Source: Rhizophagus irregularis (Eukaryota > Glomeromycota > Glomeromycetes > Glomerales > Glomeraceae). Taken from it: a stretch of 64,000 nucleotides of DNA. Within the stretch, counting starts at the first letter, position 1. Each line of letters opens with the position of its first letter. Shown here piece by piece: positions 58,540 through 64,000 of the stretch. A model generated the notes under the pieces. The model saw only the letters and a program-made list of their open reading frames with translations. It did not search any database and was not told where the DNA came from. Location of the stretch: NCBI RefSeq assembly GCF_026210795.1, contig NC_089435.1:1798001-1862000 (forward strand), read 5' to 3'. A program made the position numbers and the translations under genes.

Positions 58540-59949
58540 GATTTAATAAATTTAAAAAAAAAATGAGAACAATTAAAAATTTTGTTGAATTATTAACCCT
58601 TATATATAATTTCCGCTACAACGTTACACGTAGCAGTCGTAGCACCGGATGATATGCTTGATAGTTTGTGTTACTCAAAATTAGTCCGAACTCTGCTGAT
58701 CTTGAATTTTATAAGAAATTTATCTCAATTAACGAAAATATATAGAGTTTCTCAACATAATTTAATTCTTTTCCTTTAAGTTAAGAAATTTCAAATAAAT
58801 ATTTAGTAATTTAATATTTGCCAAAGTTTTGTTATCATCCATAACAAATAATGGTTTAATTTATAAATTTAAATAACCCTACACAATTACTATTTTTCAA
58901 GTTGCGCTATTCTGAAGCAAAATGCTTTATTACGCGCATTACCTCTAATTGCTGATAAATAGTATATGCTATCATTCAAAATTCTGAATATATAGTAAAC
59001 TTAAATGAGATTTAAAAAATATAGTTTAATTCAAGACTTGGATGTATAGTATACTATTTCTCAAAATAATTGTAAGATCGTTTTTTCAAAAAAAAAAATA
59101 TATGTATACCCTATGAGATATTTATGATGATTTTACAAATAATTTATTTCGCTTTGGACAAGTAACGACGACTTCGAGATCATTTATTTAGTCTGCTTCA
59201 ATAAAGAAAAGAAAATTTTTCTTTCATAATCAGAAATTATTAATACGAATGATAAGAGGACATAAAAAGAACGTAATAAAATACGCACCATTACCAAAAA
59301 AATAATATAAAATATATATATCAAAAATGCAATATACTGCCTGTCCATAATAATAAGGGTCAAATTTTGTGGATTATTAACCAAAGATAAGATAGCTGTG
59401 ATTTAATGTCATAATTAGTTCAGAAATTTCTTCTGTGCCCAATTGTTTTGTTGTAAAAGCCGAGATTATTATATAATCCATAAATAAACTGATAAACTAG
59501 ATCTTTTCTAGAAGATGGTGAGAAGATCAGATTCGGGAATCAAAGGTTATTTATTTATTTCAAATTAATAGACCAACAAAAAGTCATTTATATTTGTGAA
59601 TGAGCTTTTTTTTTTTATTGATACTTTATCTCAAATATTATTTAAAGACTTTTTTTCCTCGTGGTTATCACAAAATTTAGACGAGCGAAATTAGAAATAT
59701 TGATGAATCCATCCATGATATTAAAACAAAAAAAATCTGATATGTTTAAAATGGTAATTATAGTACCGTAGTTTGGTTTGTCTATAAATACAAGAAATTC
59801 TAGTTTAATATCAAGGATTTCAGCCGTAAATAACTGGACAAGATGAATTAGCATAATGCGAAGTGAACCACTAGAGTCGGTAGTTGGTAACCTGGTTGAA
59901 ACTTTAGCATAATTATAAATAAGCCATTGTAGAGCAATTAATGTGCCAA
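58540..59949. other. BTB-cluster spacer
   Basis: No convincing gene. The minus-strand frame 59642-59980 overlaps repeated spacer sequence (GACGAGCGAAATTAGAAATA, matched near 63515) and is not supported. A block at about 59476-59556 is present in inverted orientation relative to the paralogous spacer at 63379-63470. Confidence 0.5.
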
Positions 59950-60630
59950 TCAAATAACACGAGCGCCGAGTCTTCGCCACATCCTACTAATCCTAGTAAA
60001 CCCGAGTTCTTTCGTAAGACGTAGAGAAAGTTCAAGAGTTGATTCACCTTCGGCTTTCTTTACATTATTAAGCTAGTAGCACGAGAATAAATCAATATAA
60101 CAGTTATTTACATATTGAATTATTAATCACTGCTAATATTACCTTAGAAACAAAGGTGTCTGCAAGGTGACTGACAATCGCATAAAATACACTAGCGGTG
60201 CATTCACCAAGAAAAGAAACGCCTAATTGTTCAAGTTTAATATAGTCTAGTTTTAGTTTTAGTTTTCCGCGAGAAGAATAAATAAATTCTGAATAATAAA
60301 ATTATGATTAGTATCAAATAATTATACCAGATTTCTTATTAAAACGACATTCCAATTCAAACATACCGACCATTCTTTCGCAACTAGCGAATTTCAGAGT
60401 AATTTGTCCCGATTGTTTATGCCGATGAATTTAATCAATAGTAATTATATTTTATTCTGTCTTCATCAGAGATATTAATTATTCTAATTCATTTTACGGA
60501 TTAATTCATTAATACAATCTTCACGGTCACCAAAATCACCGCCTTCAACATAATGTCTAAAAAATTCCTAGTATTACAACCACCAGTAGGACACGGATGT
60601 GGGCACTGTTCTGAAAACATTATCACATAA
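59950..60630 (-). pseudogene. Decayed multi-exon gene of unrecognised family
   Basis: Three exons join in frame with GT-AG introns: about 60427-60328, 60288-60143 and 60057-59950. The text is ordinary protein: GQITLKFASCERMVGMFELE, LEQLGVSFLGECTASVFYAI, LELSLRLTKELGFTRISRMW, then a stop after RRLGARVI. Upstream pieces (EQCPHPCPTGGCNTRNF near 60600 and YVEGGDFGDREDCINELIRK near 60510) are in shifted frames separated by stops, so the 5' half is broken. The Cys-rich start followed by a conserved-looking C-terminal domain gives no family that I can name. The exon phases (1 then 0) agree, which excludes chance. Confidence 0.6.
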
Positions 60631-61145
60631 GCACATTTTTTAATGTCATATAAATGCAATAATTTAGCTTAATATACTTACAACCCGGTGGACATTGTCA
60701 GTTTCGTAGAAAAAAGCGAACTTTAAATACTCTGTGATCCTTAAATTTTTTTTTAGATATTTATTTATCCAATTGGTTGAGATGATCAAATATAAATACA
60801 CAATTTGAATTTCAAAATAACTAAAATAACTTAAAAATAATATTCCTACGTGATAATGTAATATAATAAGGTATGTTATTAAATCGAAATAAATTATTAA
60901 AATAATAATGAAAATCGGTTGTATCATTCGAAAATGAGTTCAAAAAAAAAAAGAATACCCTCACATATCGAAATGTATAAATAAACCATTTTCAGAAAAA
61001 CTCCCATAAGATATAATAAATATGAAAAACCGAATAAAAATATTTCTTAAAATTTAATATCCCAATAAATAAATACATGGAAGTCTCCAAAAAGACTTAA
61101 ACAGAAGAAGCTTGAATGTTAAAAAATATGTAAAAATTTAAAATT
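60631..61145. other. Spacer
   Basis: The minus-strand frame 60664-60927 is Ile/Leu/Tyr-rich, as expected from AT-rich DNA, and has no support. A possible donor (CCGGGTTGTAAGT inverse, near 60683) could belong to an upstream exon of the decayed gene. Confidence 0.4.
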
Positions 61146-62491
61146 TTATCGAATATAAATTAATCCTCTTTCCGTAAGTTTCACCATAATTGTACCTGAT
61201 GGTTTGTCAACTTTGGGAACTTCATTTTTATTAATGTTTGTATTATTATTATTATCGGAACTATTTATATCATTTCCTGGGTAAACGAAACTAGTTCCTT
61301 CGCCTTCATCATTATCATCTTGTAAATTCTTTGAATTTAATTGTTCCTCTTTACTGCTATTCTCGGTATAAACAAAGACCGTGTCATCATCTGCGTTATC
61401 CTTCAAATCATTGATTTCGGGTTGATATATGAAAGCATCATCATCGTAGCCTTTAACTGGATAAACAAAATTTTCATCATCGTCTGTAAACCCATCATGA
61501 GAATCACGAAGTAACAAAGGTGTAATGATTTTGGAATCAATATTAATTTCTTTAGTAGTCATACGAGGTTTTGATTCACCAATTGATTGATTATTAGGAT
61601 TCATAAAATATTTTAATAAATCTTCATATAATAAATCCTTTGGTAAAATTTTTCTGTATGGTAATACTTTATTCGAAAATTCTTCAGAAGATAAATTATG
61701 AAATCTGATAAGTGGGATACATTGACGCATATTATTCTTTAAAGTTTTGAAATCTTCTTTTGAAAAATTTGTAGGATCGGATGGAAGCTCTGGACTTTGA
61801 GCAAGTCCCCACTTAAGCACATGTTCCCATACTTGAATTTCGTTCATTTGAAGATTATCACTTTGAATAAGTGAGACCAAAAGTTTTTCCGGAGTTGAAG
61901 AGAAACTTGGAGATTTGAATATCTTGTTTGGCTTTTTGGTTATCAGATTAGTACAAAATTGTTGAAGTTCCAAGAAAGAATCGTTTTCGAAACTTGTTTG
62001 ATATATCAAATTAAAATTTTGTTCCATCCAACTTGCCTCAGTTTTAATCAAAAAGGATTGTAAATAAGTGATTAATTCTTGAAGACCAAGTTCACTTCCA
62101 GCAACCAAGATTTTAATTATATCTAAAGTATCATATTCCCCCAAAGAAATTCTTCCACTATAAATATATCTAGAATAAGAAGTGTAAATTTATTATACAA
62201 CTGTTTTAAGTTTAATTATTATCATCCTATGTCATACCTTAAGATTATTTGAAAAATTTCAGGTAAAATATTTGGTAATTTTATATGTACCAAAGTTCCA
62301 TCATTTTTCCTTTTATTGGTCGACAAAACTCTTCGTAAGTAAGTAGAACGATAATGTAAGAAAACCATATGAGCACGAAATATCTTTATATAAGGGTCAT
62401 TACCAACTTCAATAGTAACATCATAATATTCATCATCATTTAAAATTTCAACTAAATTTTGTGATAACTTCGTTAAAATATTATTATTCAT
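61146..62491 (-). CDS. BTB-BACK protein copy D with acidic tail replacing TLDc
   Basis: Exons 62491-62238 and 62169-61146 give 425 aa. BTB (about residues 5-90: DDEYYDVTIEVGNDPYIKIF, RAHMVFLHYRSTYLRRVLS) would mediate dimerisation and Cullin-3 binding. BACK follows (GSELGLQELITYLQSFLIKT, VWEHVLKWGLAQSPELPSDP). After the linker KIITPLLLRDSHDGFT, where paralogues continue into the TLDc domain, this protein changes to an Asp/Asn/Glu-rich tail of about 125 residues with four FVYP/FIYQ/FVYT/FVYP motifs in acidic contexts (such as DENFVYPVKGYDDDAFIYQ), and ends TERGLIYIR. No frame break is visible, so it is the intact member of the cluster. A substrate adaptor for a ubiquitin ligase is the family expectation. 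What the tail does is unknown. Confidence 0.8.
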
Positions 62492-62798
62492 GATTTAACA
62501 AATTTAAAAAGAAATGAGAAGAATAAAAAATTTTTTTAAATTTTGTTGGATTGTTAACCTTATATATAATTGCCGCTGCAACGTTGCAACGTTACAGTCG
62601 TTACATGTATACATGTAACCATTGTAACCGGATAATAGTTTGTGGGACCATCTTACGGAGCTTACCCGGCTATATGCTTATGGTAGCACAGGTGACATAT
62701 TATGTAGGTGACAAATAGAGATCAGAGCATCTCAAAGAAATCTAAGTCGATGTCTAACTGTCATCGTCAACGTGACTGCCTCGTTCGCGTTGTTCATA

Positions 62799-62983
62799 CA
62801 CAGTGAAATTCGATATAACGTTCCATTAGTAAAATTTGTCAAAAATCCGTTATATCGAGAAATCCGTTATATCGAGGGTAAATTAATTATAGATAATGTC
62901 ATTATGTAATCCGTTCCAGACCCAATTCAGACTTTACTTATGTTCCGATATATCAAAGTTCCGATATATCGAATTTCACTGTG
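62799..62983. mobile_element. Tc1/mariner-like MITE, complete
   Basis: The ends CACAGTGAAATTCGATATA and its inverse TATATCGAATTTCACTGTG border 185 bp. TA is present on both outer sides (62797-62798 and 62984-62985). Internal CCGTTATATCGA and CCGATATATC motifs repeat. It has no transposase frame. Confidence 0.8.
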
Positions 62984-63658
62984 TATCACCTTCCCGAGGT
63001 GTGATAAGATGATTCGTTAAAATTTACAATGAATCCAAACATTGCAGATTTTGTGAAAATATATTGAGTTTCTCAACACAATTTAACTCTTTTCCGTAAT
63101 TGAACATGGTTTAATTTATAAATTTAAATAACCTTATTTTGTAGCTCCTTTGGCATCATCTTATCGGTATAAAATAAAAATTTTAGGAAACATTAGATGA
63201 ATAAATTTTATTACGCGTATCGACATTTTTCGCAACGTCTAGTTGTTGGTAAATAGTATATGATATCATTAAAAATAAGTAAATGAGATTTAAAAAATAT
63301 AGTTTAATTCGAGATTCGGATGTATAGTATATTACTCAAAAAAAAATTTTTTTTTTAAAAAAAAAATCATAAAATATACCCTTTGATTCCCGAATTTGAT
63401 CATCTCACCATCATTTTTTTTTTTTTTTGAAGAAAAGATCTAGTTTATTGGTTTATTTATGGATTATACAATAAAAACTTCTTTCCTCATGGTTATCAAA
63501 AATATAGACGAGCGGAATTAGAAATATTAATTTCTGAATGACAAATATACTAAATATACTGTAAATTTCATAAATTTTGTTCAAAGTTTTGAAAATATTT
63601 ATAGGAAAATTTATCCAAAATTCATTTATGTTATTACTCGGTTTGGTTTGTTTATAAA

Positions 63659-63770
63659 CAGCGAAATTCGATATAATGAAACCATCTGTTCCATTAGTAA
63701 AATTTGTCAAAAATCCGTTATATCTCGAAATCCGTTATATCGAAGGATAAATTAATTATAGATTATGTAG
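63659..63770. mobile_element. Partial copy of the same MITE
   Basis: The left half of the 62799 element recurs (GCGAAATTCGATATAATG, TTCCATTAGTAAAATTTGTC, AAAAATCCGTTATATC, AAATTAATTATAGATTATGT). It then ends abruptly without the right inverted repeat. Confidence 0.75.
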
Positions 63771-64000
63771 GGATGTAAAATTACCGTAATTTATAAAATT
63801 TATTGTTACGTTACGGTAATTTTCTATAAGTTATGTTACATTATGTTATTGTAACATAAAATTTTTTTTTTAATCAAAATCTGAAGAAACAATAAATCCC
63901 AATAAAAAAATGATATAAATATAAATACTGTAATTCTAAGTGAACAAAAATGCGACAAGATTGCAGGAATATGTTAAAACTTGTATGATAAGATCATAAA

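Larger units (their letters stand above)
62492..64000. other. BTB-cluster spacer with MITEs
   Basis: No gene. It contains the element at 62799-62983, its partial copy at 63659-63770, spacer sequence related to 58860-59720, and near 63785-63865 a run of GTTAC/GTAAC motifs forming several overlapping palindromes. The minus-strand frame 63453-63710 lies across repeat sequence and is not supported. Confidence 0.55.

Noticed and set aside
59642-59980. 112-aa minus-strand open frame
   Set aside because: Its 3' two-thirds fall in spacer sequence repeated near 63480-63540 with stops, and its start overlaps the last exon of the decayed gene at 59950-60057.
1-64000. tRNA or rRNA genes
   Set aside because: No B-box-like GGTTCGAATCC with a matching A box and cloverleaf, and no rRNA-like GC-rich conserved blocks were found by eye. 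A covariance-model scan would be decisive.

Overview
The window looks like nuclear DNA of an arbuscular mycorrhizal fungus (Glomeromycotina, Rhizophagus-like). It is very AT-rich with long poly-A/T tracts. Genes are split by short spliceosomal introns (GTAAGT donors, TACTAAC-like branch points, TATAG acceptors). The gene content is the typical expanded set of these fungi: tyrosine-kinase-like (TKL) protein kinases, a Sel1-repeat/kinase fusion, BTB-BACK-TLDc proteins, F-box proteins and a WD40/ion-transport channel, set among many transposon remnants. Species assignment is inference. No bacterial operons, CRISPR array, rRNA or tRNA gene was recognised.

Layout. 1-700: short repeat array broken by a foldback element. 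759-4920 (+): eight-exon ion channel. 4.9-7.6 kb: repeats, including a hAT-type MITE with a perfect 8-bp target duplication. 7.7-9.9 kb (-): TKL kinase of eight exons. 9.9-14.1 kb: mostly empty. 14.1-20.1 kb (+): a second TKL kinase whose 3' part is an array of about 35 complete intron-like units separated by 3-nt micro-exons, the most unusual structure seen. 20.1-26.9 kb: decayed duplicate of that kinase tail, MITEs and an F-box pseudogene. 26.1-33.5 kb: transposon graveyard (tandem repeats, integrase, MULE-like transposase). 33.9-37.3 kb (-) and 48.5-52.4 kb (+): two close paralogues of a Sel1-repeat/kinase gene in inverted orientation, with conserved upstream regions, flanking an F-box gene, an ion-channel fragment and a decayed BTB gene. 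53-64 kb: MITEs and a tandem series of BTB-BACK(-TLDc) copies on the minus strand in graded decay, with the most intact copy at 61.1-62.5 kb.

The kinases, Sel1/kinase, BTB and F-box genes belong to families used in signalling and ubiquitin-linked turnover, but nothing in the window shows that they act together. The general picture is local duplication, recombination inside repeats, and decay. Exon boundaries were placed by hand from splice motifs and reading-frame continuity. They were not checked by alignment or RNA evidence.
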